The position numbers and the translations under genes are program-made. 64,000 nt of DNA, taken from Enterobacter ludwigii (GTDB taxonomy: Bacteria; Pseudomonadota; Gammaproteobacteria; Enterobacterales; Enterobacteriaceae). The notes below the pieces were generated by a model that made no database searches, was not told the origin of the DNA, and saw nothing but the letters and a program-made list of their open reading frames with translations. The first letter of the stretch is position 1. Each line of letters opens with the position of its first letter. Below are positions 55,275 to 63,141 of this stretch, one piece after another. The DNA is taken from positions 1,112,475 through 1,176,474 of the forward strand of contig CEFQ01000005.1 of NCBI GenBank assembly GCA_900068845.1, in the 5' to 3' direction.

Positions 55275-55329
55275 AATTGGTATACGAATTGGTATACGCT
55301 AGAATGTATGCCAATTCCGTATACCAATT
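55275..55329. repeat. AATTGGTATACG repeats between ssrA and the integrase
   Basis: The 12-bp motif AATTGGTATACG occurs twice head to tail with no spacer (55275-55286, 55287-55298) and once inverted (CGTATACCAATT, 55318-55329). The position, next to the attachment site and ahead of the integrase gene, suggests integrase arm-binding sites or an operator for int. Confidence 0.6.
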
Positions 55330-55346
55330 ATGGACGGAAACCAGTC

Positions 55347-56531
55347 ATGGCGCGGATGACACGCCCCCTCACCAATAACGAAATCCTCAAAGCTAAACCT
55401 CAAGAGAAAGACTTCACACTGCATGATGGCGACGGCCTTTTCCTGCTCATCAAAACATCAGGTAAAAAGCTGTGGCGTTTTCGCTACCAGCGACCAAATA
55501 GCAGCAGTCGCACAAATCTCAGCCTTGGCTCTTACCCTGCCCTAACGCTCGCTGTCGCACGCCAAGTGCGTGACCAACATATGTCGCTGCTTGCGCAAGG
55601 GGTCGACCCGCAGAAGCAGCAAGAGGAAGTATCAGAGCCACTACAAATCGAACTAGATAGCATTTTTTTCCGTAGTTGCCGGAAGGTGGTTCCAGCTTAA
55701 GAGCAAAAGCGTTACTGAGGATTATGCGAAGGATATTTGGCGATCGCTGGAGAAGGACATCTTCCCTACTATCGGTGAGATTCCTGTTCAGGCGCTCAAG
55801 GCCAGAACGATCGTTGAAGCACTGGAGCCGATTAAAGCTCGCGGAGCGCTTGAGACAGTTCGCCGGTTAGTGCAGCGCATTAACGAGATAATGATTTACG
55901 CGGTTAATACCGGTTTAATCGATGCAAACCCAGCTTCTGGTGTCGGTATGGCTTTTGAAAGGCCCAAAAAACAAAATATGCCAACGTTACGGCCAGAAGA
56001 ATTACCCAACCTGATGCGTTCTATAGTCATGTCGAATCTGTCTGTTCCGACTCGCTGTCTTATTGAGTGGCAGCTCCTGACTCTTGTGCGTCCTTCTGAG
56101 GCTTCAGGTGCTCGGTGGGCAGAGATCGATATTGAGGCAAAATTATGGGCGATTCCGGCTGAGCGGATGAAAGCTAAACGCCAACACATTGTTCCTCTCT
56201 CACCTCAGGCTATAGAGATTTTGGAGGTGATGAAGCCCATTAGCGCACATAGAGAACATGTTTCCCAAGTAGGAACGATCCGAAACAACTGATGAACAGC
56301 CAAACAGCAAATGCTGCCTTGAAACGCATTGGGTACGATGGAAAACTAGTTGCACATGGGCTGCGTTCCATTGCAAGCACTGCTCTAAATGAACAGGGAT
56401 TCAGTGCTGATGTTATAGAAGCAGCCCTTGCACATAGTGATAAAAATGAAGTTAGGAGAGCGTATAACCGCTCCACTTATTTAAATAGACGAATCGAGAT
56501 AATGAACTGGTGGGGAAACTTCGTTCGTTAA
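55347..56531 (+). pseudogene. int: P4-type tyrosine integrase with two frameshifts
   Basis: Site-specific recombinase of the P4/ssrA-integrating type. The N-terminal domain (MARMTRPLTNNEI, GDGLFLLIKTSGKKLWRFRY) is in one frame to about 55662. A net +1 change at a T7 run (55663-55671) moves the core domain (QRINEIMIYAVNTG, LVRPSEASGARW) to a second frame. A net -1 change near 56261 returns to the first frame for the catalytic end (HGLRSIAST, LAHSDKNEVRRAYNR). With both repaired the protein would be about 394 residues with R, H-x-x-R, H and Y all present. The start at 55347 matches family starts. It is probably inactive unless the shifts are sequencing errors. Confidence 0.85.
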
Positions 56532-56572
56532 TTAATTACAAGTGACTATGGATTCATAGTCACTTTCTATAA

Positions 56573-59458
56573 CTAGTGTTTCATTCCATATTTTATCTCT
56601 CTCTCTTTGAAAGCTTTAACTCCTCCTTCGAGAATATGGCATACATGATCCCTGATTGTATTTTCAAATAGAACCCCCTTTCTACTCACATCCATTTCAT
56701 TATCCTCTAAAGATCCGAAGCAATACTCGAATTGATATTTCTCATTTTCATTTCCTACTTGCTGTCCGGACTGATTAGCCACGATAATACATTCTGAGTC
56801 GGTAGAAACCACTAGGTTAGCATTATGAGTCACCATTATTATTTGCCTATCGAGTTTCTTACTCCGTATGTAACCTTTGAGTTGATCATATATAGTCCTG
56901 TTATCCAAGTTATCTTCTGGCTGATCAATTAAAATAGGATGCTCAGAATTACTTAAATGTAATAAAATACTCATAAGTACCAATCCTCTTTTCCCAGGTG
57001 ACATCTGAAGTATTTCGTCATTCTTGTAGAAAACTGAATAATCAATTCTAAAACAGTCAGAATATAACTTGTTGAGAAGATCTTTAGCAGTAACACCACT
57101 TTTTAGATTAGGCAATTCTTTACCCGATCTAATTTTATCATATACTAATGTAATTTTATGAACGTGTTTTTCATGGTCATATAAAACATTTCCTTTTGCA
57201 TCCAATAGCCCTGCCATGAATTCCGTTAAGTTAGCCCTACGATCAAATAAATCTAAGAAAGCATTGAACTGCTCGCCATCATAATTGACTTCAGCTTGAA
57301 CTGTAATTTCATCGTCGAATGAATTGATTGGATCATTTACTAAAGAAACTATAGAATTATATCCCTCCATTACTAATAGATAGCTATTTTGCAGAGACGA
57401 TTTAATATCAGTTCCTATCTGAGCTTGTTTGTCAATTTCAGCCTGTTTCTCGTTAATACGCTTTAACTTTGCATTTTCAACGATAAGCTTATCACTAATC
57501 TCTTTTAACTTTGATTGTTCTTTTATTTTTGCTGTGAATGGAAGCAACGAAGCATCTACTTTTGAAGTGTCACTTTTTATTTTACTTATCCAATAAGGTA
57601 TTCTCTTGATTTTATCATGTAACTTTGACTCTATACTGGGGTATACAGACTGCAAAGATGAATTTATAAACTCAAAGTAATCATTTATTACTTTTGAATG
57701 TACATCGTACACAATGTCCTTCTTAATAGATGAGAGTAAAGTTGAAAACATAATTGCAGAATTTATTTTATAGGAGAGAACAACCTCTTTTGTAGTTTTA
57801 TCCATGTCTATCAAAAATTCTTTGCGACCAAGTAAAGATTTGTTCCGTAACATCAGGGAATTATATTTTTTTTGTTCTTGGTCTGAAAATCCTGATTTTT
57901 TCCTGAGTTCTTCAGCCTGATTATTTAACTCTCTGATTTGTTTTTCAACATCTCCCTTGATGCCAATTTCAATACACTCTTTTTTCAATGAGTTATATTG
58001 TTCAATGCAGGAAAAAAGCTCACTTAACTTAGTGGATATATTAATATTATTATCAGCAATCACACTCTTGATAGATTCTGTTTCTGTTTTAAAGTTTTCC
58101 CTCTGAGATAATACTTTGCTGATCAACTCATTCAAATCATTCTTACCCTCTCTCTCCGCAAGTTGATTAATATATAACTGAGGTATATAGGTTATAGGTT
58201 TAGTGATTTCATCAGACAGTTTACATACCTCACCATTATTCCACTCTACCTCAAAATCATAAGCTTGAGATTGTGTATATGGCGACATCTTTGCAAGAGT
58301 CATTTTTTCAATCACTTCATCGTTATTATTAGCTTTTGCTAAGTTATACAATAAAAGAGACTTTCCAGAGGATTTCCCTCCGATTATAGTATTCAAATCC
58401 GCATTGAAGTTTATCCATTCATCAGTGAATATTTTCTTCGAAGACTTATTGATAAATCTGGCACGCTTAATAATCTGATAATCATTTTTTTGTTGTGGAT
58501 TGTTTTCTTGAATTTTAACCCTAGACTCTGGATCATATACAACTTGTTTTAAACCTGAAAAATTGAGGTTAGCTTTAATCCAAGTATGTCTATTCAATTT
58601 TGGTTTAAATAGCTCTGTTAAAGAATGTGCATCAGATCCCCATAGACAGGGTTTGATTTCACCAAACTCATTTACATGTTGTTCCTTATTATACTCTCCC
58701 AACATAAAACTAACTGTTTTTGGATTGGAACTGAAAATAAAATGAGCCTGTTTTATTAAGTTCTTTCTTATACTATGACTTTGTGAGTTCCAACTAACTT
58801 GGCTTAAGTCTTCATCGCTTGGAATTCCCAACATATATTTATTATTATAGCGACTATTACCTTTTAATAACTTTGCCAAATCAGACTCATTAATTGAAGC
58901 ATTACATGCACCAACAAAAAAATCACTTCCTTTAAACCCTGAATGTTCCTTTTTGAGACGCTTCCCAAATTCTTCAATAGTACGTTTATTTAAAGGCCTT
59001 TTTTCTGTAGCCACTCCTATAGACGCATCATATTCAATACTGAGCTGAGAAATTACCTCAGATTCAATATCATCAATATCTAAATCGCCACAAAGCAAAA
59101 GGTGGTAGTTAAATTTATTACCCCAATCTTCGTTGTCTTTCTCACTGGTAAGCAATTTACTTATCCTGAATTCAATATTAGGAAATAAATAAATTTTATG
59201 TATCAAATTTATTTCTGAATCAGAAAAGAGCTCCTTTAATTTCCTTTCATTCAAAAGATACTCTTTTTTAATTTTTCTATAACCTTCTGGTATATAGTAG
59301 TCAGTTATACCAATTGCTTGAACATTTTCTCTGATTGCAGCTTTAAACAATTCCTGAACGTAAGAATCCCAATCTCCAAATTGGTTATTAAGCACTGAAG
59401 CTGGCGTGTGGATATGAAGATCCCACTTCCTCCATTCCGATCCTCTTGATAATTCCAT
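56573..59458 (-). CDS. PHP phosphoesterase plus SMC/ABC-type ATPase (TrlF-like), candidate defence protein
   Basis: An intact gene of 961 residues, strongly AT-rich compared with the core genome. The N-terminal PHP domain keeps its metal ligands: HIH (15-17), Asp53 (GITDY), Glu96 (NIEFR), His119 and the closing SDAH (275-278). An SMC/RecF-type ATPase follows, with Walker A GGKSSGKS (360-367), a long helical coiled-coil middle (about 430-740), signature SPGKRG (820-825), Walker B ILIDQPEDNLD (842-852) and switch His878 (VTHNANL). This architecture is annotated in databases as a TrlF-family AAA-like ATPase. The ATG at 59458 has GGGA 7 nt upstream; the TTG two codons earlier is weaker. It sits between the integrase and the cos-like sequence of a P4-type satellite. 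An ATP-gated nuclease acting in phage defence is inferred, not shown. Confidence 0.85.
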   Translation of the reverse strand: MELSRGSEWRKWDLHIHTPASVLNNQFGDWDSYVQELFKAAIRENVQAIGITDYYIPEGYRKIKKEYLLNERKLKELFSDSEINLIHKIYLFPNIEFRISKLLTSEKDNEDWGNKFNYHLLLCGDLDIDDIESEVISQLSIEYDASIGVATEKRPLNKRTIEEFGKRLKKEHSGFKGSDFFVGACNASINESDLAKLLKGNSRYNNKYMLGIPSDEDLSQVSWNSQSHSIRKNLIKQAHFIFSSNPKTVSFMLGEYNKEQHVNEFGEIKPCLWGSDAHSLTELFKPKLNRHTWIKANLNFSGLKQVVYDPESRVKIQENNPQQKNDYQIIKRARFINKSSKKIFTDEWINFNADLNTIIGGKSSGKSLLLYNLAKANNNDEVIEKMTLAKMSPYTQSQAYDFEVEWNNGEVCKLSDEITKPITYIPQLYINQLAEREGKNDLNELISKVLSQRENFKTETESIKSVIADNNINISTKLSELFSCIEQYNSLKKECIEIGIKGDVEKQIRELNNQAEELRKKSGFSDQEQKKYNSLMLRNKSLLGRKEFLIDMDKTTKEVVLSYKINSAIMFSTLLSSIKKDIVYDVHSKVINDYFEFINSSLQSVYPSIESKLHDKIKRIPYWISKIKSDTSKVDASLLPFTAKIKEQSKLKEISDKLIVENAKLKRINEKQAEIDKQAQIGTDIKSSLQNSYLLVMEGYNSIVSLVNDPINSFDDEITVQAEVNYDGEQFNAFLDLFDRRANLTEFMAGLLDAKGNVLYDHEKHVHKITLVYDKIRSGKELPNLKSGVTAKDLLNKLYSDCFRIDYSVFYKNDEILQMSPGKRGLVLMSILLHLSNSEHPILIDQPEDNLDNRTIYDQLKGYIRSKKLDRQIIMVTHNANLVVSTDSECIIVANQSGQQVGNENEKYQFEYCFGSLEDNEMDVSRKGVLFENTIRDHVCHILEGGVKAFKEREIKYGMKH

Positions 59459-59765
59459 AATCAATTCCCAGTAGTAATTAAACTAACGCATTAGATTTGT
59501 TCTACATCTATTTAGATGCACGTCCAATACACTGTGTTTATAGACAGCATTAAGCTAACACTGACTAAGAATAAATTTACAACTGCAGAATGAGAAATGC
59601 GATTGATTTTTCACCAAACCATTAGTAATTTTTCAGTTTATTTTAGTGCAGGTCATCCCTCCCCTACATTTTACGAGAGATATCTCTGCCTTCTTGGGTG
59701 TGCCATACGCCGAAGTATCCTTGAGTTAGATATGAGATATAGACACCGATTGTGAATTGGTTTTA

Positions 59766-59797
59766 GTGCTCGCGCGCAATGCTATCCCCCCCTCGCC
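59766..59797 (-). other. P2/P4-like cos (packaging) sequence
   Basis: Read on the minus strand, GGCGAGGGGGGGATAGCAT matches 16 of 19 bases of the P2/P4 cohesive end GGCGAGGCGGGGAAAGCAC (recalled from memory) and continues TGCGCGC as in P2. It lies where integrated P4 has cos, between the int side and the delta-sid genes. Otherwise the 520 bp between the ATPase gene and the delta-like gene show no convincing gene. Confidence 0.6.
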
Positions 59798-59980
59798 TGC
59801 CCGCTCTATGCACCGCTTTTCATGCAGGTGCATAAAGCCACTTACGCCATGCCATGTATGGCTTCAACACATCCCGCTGACGCATTACTTTGCATGCAAA
59901 TCCATCCACCCTATGAATGCACGGCTCTTTACAAACCGGCTTGCCAGAAAAAAGGCTTTGGAATGGCGAATAGCAGATAC

Positions 59981-60009
59981 AAAAAAGCCGCTGTTTGATT
60001 AGCGGCTTT
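59981..60009 (-). terminator. Terminator after the delta-like gene
   Basis: AGCCGCT-AATCAAAC-AGCGGCT followed by TTTTTG on the minus strand, 6 bp after the stop. Confidence 0.85.
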
Positions 60010-60014
60010 GAAAG

Positions 60015-60266
60015 TTAGTGAGTAATTCGAAATGCTGAGCCGTATCGGCCTAGCGTCTGCCGTTCTTTAACTGGCATTTCCGCAACTTCCTCAACTGTTT
60101 CCTGTTGTGGCGGCGAGGTTATGACTTTCGTGATGCTTTCGTTCGTCTTAAACGTGCAGGAGCAATCCAGATTCGTGCACTGGTGATAACGCTCTTTTAC
60201 CTGCTCGGACATATAGCGGCTGGATTTAGCGTGCGCCGGGCTTTTGCAGTAAGGGCAGTGCATCAT
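60015..60266 (-). CDS. Ogr/Delta-like zinc-finger late-gene activator
   Basis: Phage transcription activator of 83 residues. The zinc ligands Cys4, Cys7, Cys30 and Cys35 (C-x2-C ... C-x4-C) match the Ogr/Delta family that switches on P2 and P4 late promoters. P4 Delta is a tandem double-domain protein of about 166 residues; this one has a single domain, like P2 Ogr. Its start overlaps the sid-like stop (ATGA), so the pair is translationally coupled. Confidence 0.85.
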   Translation of the reverse strand: MMHCPYCKSPAHAKSSRYMSEQVKERYHQCTNLDCSCTFKTNESITKVITSPPQQETVEEVAEMPVKERQTLGRYGSAFRITH

Positions 60267-60979
60267 TGCTGGTCGCCCTCCTGAAGTTTTAAACGCTGCT
60301 CCCTGATTGATTCCGCCAGCTTCTGACGGCGTAAAGGACGCGAATAAAGATCCATATCAACACCCGTTAGAGCCGGACGACGGACACCGATAGATTCCAG
60401 TAATGGAGCTTCATTTAAAACACTTTCAGGTAGCGCGGCCGCAGCTCGCGTCAAGGCTTCTCCTACAAGCCCAGCGATATCGCTGATCGGGTCGCGATCG
60501 TCTCCGACAAAGGTTGAGGCAATTTTTTCGCGCTGAATGCGCAACTTGATCGCCCATAGCAACGAAGGGCTAACTTTACGCAGTGCCGATTTCCAATGCG
60601 AGTCAGCAAACTCAGTAAAAGCAGTTTGATGTGCTTCAACGTATTTTTTACCGCTGGTACAACAGCACAGCACAGCGTACTGCTTATCCAGCTCCAGTTC
60701 TTTCAATAATCCCGCAAACTCATTGGCCAGTTCACGATTGGCTATACGCTGAGTGTGTTCGGCGCGAAGTTCCTCCGTGAGATTCCCCCGCAATTTTCGA
60801 AAATTAGTGCGCCAGTTACTCTCTGCTTTCTTACCCGCCTCGATAGCGGCCTGACGCTCTTTTTCGCAACGAGTGATATTAGCGACAACACCATTAAATG
60901 CCGTCATCTGTTCAGGATGTTCCGCTCGCGCTTTTTCAAATCGAATTAGTGAGGCTGATTTGTTTTCTGATGTGTTCAT
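60263..60979 (-). CDS. Sid-like capsid size determination protein
   Basis: 238 residues, largely helical. Several blocks resemble P4 Sid in order: FEKARAEH near residue 14, WRTNFRKLRGNLTEEL (about 52-67), and RIANRELANEFAGLLKELEL (about 78-97). In P4, Sid forms an external scaffold that forces P2 capsid protein into small shells suited to the satellite genome. It is the first gene of the sid-delta pair; a psu gene, normally third, is missing. Assignment is by remembered family similarity, not a search. Confidence 0.7.
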   Translation of the reverse strand: MNTSENKSASLIRFEKARAEHPEQMTAFNGVVANITRCEKERQAAIEAGKKAESNWRTNFRKLRGNLTEELRAEHTQRIANRELANEFAGLLKELELDKQYAVLCCCTSGKKYVEAHQTAFTEFADSHWKSALRKVSPSLLWAIKLRIQREKIASTFVGDDRDPISDIAGLVGEALTRAAAALPESVLNEAPLLESIGVRRPALTGVDMDLYSRPLRRQKLAESIREQRLKLQEGDQQ

Positions 60980-61124
60980 CTTTGTCTCGCATCATCTGTA
61001 AAGGAAGAAGACATTCTTTCGTGCACCAACGGACAAATCATTTCATTGCTTTCTGCCTGTCGCTCAGCAAACAAACCAAAAATTGAGAATGGAGCATTCC
61101 TTAAAGACTTTTAGTTCTTATATA

Positions 61125-61228
61125 ACTATTCACTACTGTTCACTAAAGAAAAAAGTTATTAAATACAGTAGTTAAAAAAGTTAACAGTTGCAGGTTAATT
61201 CTTCACTCAGTGTTCACTAGTCTTCACT
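61125..61228. repeat. Five TTCACT decamer iterons (P4 ori-like)
   Basis: The decamer A-N-T-N-TTCACT occurs at 61125-61134, 61135-61144, 61198-61207, 61209-61218 and 61219-61228, spaced 10-11 bp (one helical turn) within each cluster. The reverse complement AGTGAACAGT of the second copy is one base from the P4 alpha-protein iteron GGTGAACAG(A/T) (from memory). The region between sid and the IS is very AT-rich and otherwise gene-free. Confidence 0.55.
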
Positions 61229-61321
61229 GTCCTTGAAAAAATCAGACTTTCTCTGGTAAGCCAACTTACAGTTTTTATCTATTAATTTATCGTCATTGAT
61301 TGGTTTACTTCTTAACCAGAG

Positions 61322-61346
61322 TGAATCGCCACGGGTTTAACAGACA
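61322..61346 (+). repeat. Left inverted repeat of the IS3-family element
   Basis: 25 bp, TGAATCGCCACGG at the outer end. It agrees with the right end except for a few bases in the middle. Confidence 0.8.
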
Positions 61347-61384
61347 CCTCAGAGTCATTTAAGATGACTTAAAGAGAGGTGCCT

Positions 61385-62530
61385 ATGAGCGGTAAGCGTT
61401 ATTCTGAAGAGTTTAAAATTGAAGCAGTCAAACAGGTTGTTGATCGTGGCCATTCTGTTTCCAGTGTTGCAACACGTCTCGATATCACCACTCACAGTCT
61501 TTACGCCTGGATAAAGAAGTACGGTCCTGATTCTTCCACTAAAAATGAACAGTCAGATACTTAGGCCGAGATCCGTCGTCTTCAGAAAGAGTTGAAGCGG
61601 GTCACCGACGAAAGGGACATATTAAAAAAGCCGCGGCGTACTTCGCAAAGCTGTCCGACTGAGGTACGCCTTTATCCGCGACAACAGCCGTTGCTGGCCT
61701 GTTCGTTTGCTTTGTCGGGTTCTGGATGTCCATCCAGGTGGATTTTATTTCTGGTTTCAGCAGCCACATTCACAGCGTCACCAGACAGACCAGATGCTGA
61801 CCGGGCAGATCAAACAGTTCTGGCTTGAGTCTGGCTGCGTCTATGGTTATCGCAAGATCCATCTCGATCTGCGTGATACCGGACAGCAGTGCGGAGTGAA
61901 CCGCGTCTGGAGGCTGATGAAGCGTGCCGGAATAAAGGCTCAGGTTGGGTACCGTAGCCCACGGGCACGTAAAGGCGAAGCCAGCATCGTGGCACCCAAC
62001 AGGCTCCAGCGGCAGTTCAATCCGGACTCACCGGATGAGCGTTGGGTGACGGACATGATCTACATCCGAACCCACGAAGGCAGGCTGTATCTGGCCGTGG
62101 TGGTTGACCTGTTCTCCCGTAAAGTTATTGGCTGGTCAATGCAACCTCGCATGACTAAAGAGATTGTCCTGAACGCATTACTTATGGCGGTGTGGAGGCG
62201 TAATCCTCAAAAACAGGTACTGGTTCACTCTGATCAGGGCAGTCAGTACACGAGCCATGAGTGGCTGGCGTTCCTGAAATCACATGGTCTGGAAGGCTGC
62301 ATGAACGTCGCGGTAACTGCCATGACAACGCGGTTGCGGAAAGCTTTTTCCAGCTACTGAAACGCGAACGGGTTAAGAAAAAGATCTACGGAACAAGAGA
62401 CGAAGCCAGAAGCGATATTTATGATTACATCGAAATGTTTTATAACAGTAAGCGTCGGCATGGTTCGAGCGAGCAGATGCCACCGGCTGAATATGAAAAC
62501 CTATATTATCAACGGCTCAGAAGTGTCTAG
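61385..62530 (+). pseudogene. IS3-family transposase (orfA/orfB), inactivated
   Basis: OrfA begins at the ATG at 61385 (MSGKRYSEEFKIEAVKQVV, a helix-turn-helix) and is stopped by TAG at 61562 where a Gln codon is usual. The same frame resumes, then a one-base loss near 61624 at the A6G run breaks the OrfA end. OrfB carries the DDE residues (RWVTD; VLVHSDQGSQYTS; CHDNAVAESFF), but a one-base deletion near 62305 puts the last Glu in another frame. An intact IS would make an OrfAB fusion by -1 frameshifting at the A6G run. Confidence 0.85.
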
Positions 62531-62548
62531 ATTATCCGTGGCGATTCA
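62524..62548 (-). repeat. Right inverted repeat of the IS3-family element
   Basis: Reverse complement begins TGAATCGCCACGG and ends AGACA, mirroring the left end. Confidence 0.8.
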
Positions 62549-62593
62549 CAAAACGTCGTCCTGACTTACTCAACATTTGATAAGGACATGATT

Positions 62594-62920
62594 GTGAGCA
62601 GCAATAAAGCCTACTTACCAATTACTATGCTTTTGCTGACCTTCGCAGCTAAATCACAGGAACTACCTAAAGAGGTAAATCTTCAATGCGATGACCATGA
62701 AAAGGTGATGATCCATTTTGGTCATGATGGAGATAGAGGTTTGGTTTACATGCGGGTTGGCCCCCCAGGATCTAAGGCAGTGATCCTCCCTATGGTCCAC
62801 TACGACTTTCCAAAAGATAGGCTTGTTCGTATGCTGTTTGATGATAAAGAGTGTGAATCAAGGAAAATGCTCATTGCTGAAGGCGCTTACTACAAGGCTG
62901 ACACAAAAAAAATAAGTTAA
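62594..62920 (+). CDS. Small putative exported protein of unknown function
   Basis: Not recognised. There are 108 residues from a GTG at 62594, preferred because AAGGA lies 7 nt upstream; an ATG two codons earlier sits too close to it. A hydrophobic N-terminus (about residues 7-18, YLPITMLLLTF) looks like a signal peptide. The rest is a compact mixed-charge domain with two cysteines (LQCDDHE and DDKECESR) that could form a disulfide in the periplasm. It lies just after the IS in AT-rich island DNA. It might be the truncated or accessory gene of a cargo module. Confidence 0.55.
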   Translation: MSSNKAYLPITMLLLTFAAKSQELPKEVNLQCDDHEKVMIHFGHDGDRGLVYMRVGPPGSKAVILPMVHYDFPKDRLVRMLFDDKECESRKMLIAEGAYYKADTKKIS

Positions 62921-63141
62921 TGAATTGCAATGTAATTAACTCAATCTACTAACTTTTCAGTACCCAGGTTTCAGGATTTCCTGCGGCCTGTTCTTCTCAA
63001 AATGACACTTTTAAATACATGTTGAAGTATATAAAACTAAAGTATTGCCCCAGCCTATCGTAAACGCCACCATCTTTAGGAATAGTCCAATTTACCAGCA
63101 TAAGGTAACATATCGGCTTCAATAGTAAGAAGGAGTGTGGC

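Larger units (their letters stand above)
61322..62548 (+). mobile_element. Degenerate IS3-family insertion sequence
   Basis: 1227 bp bounded by imperfect 25-bp inverted repeats, both starting TGAATCGCCACGG and ending AGACA. The interior encodes IS3-type OrfA and OrfB, now broken by a stop codon and two frameshifts. No target-site duplication is evident (flanks GAG and CAA), so the element or its edges have decayed or recombined. Confidence 0.85.

Noticed and set aside
55133..55327. Minus-strand frame across the tmRNA 3' end and the terminator
   Set aside because: It covers a conserved RNA gene end and hairpin, and the translation is low-complexity.
59757..60002. Plus-strand frame of 81 codons between the ATPase gene and the delta-like gene
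   Set aside because: It runs through the cos-like sequence and terminator. There is no ribosome site, and the protein looks random.
61081..61260. CRISPR-like array from the repeated TTCACT units
   Set aside because: Units are only 10 bp with no spacers, and no cas genes are nearby. The pattern fits iterons or operator sites.
61592..61828. Separate 78-codon gene inside the IS
   Set aside because: It is the continuation of OrfA after the premature stop, read on past a one-base loss, so it belongs to the broken transposase.
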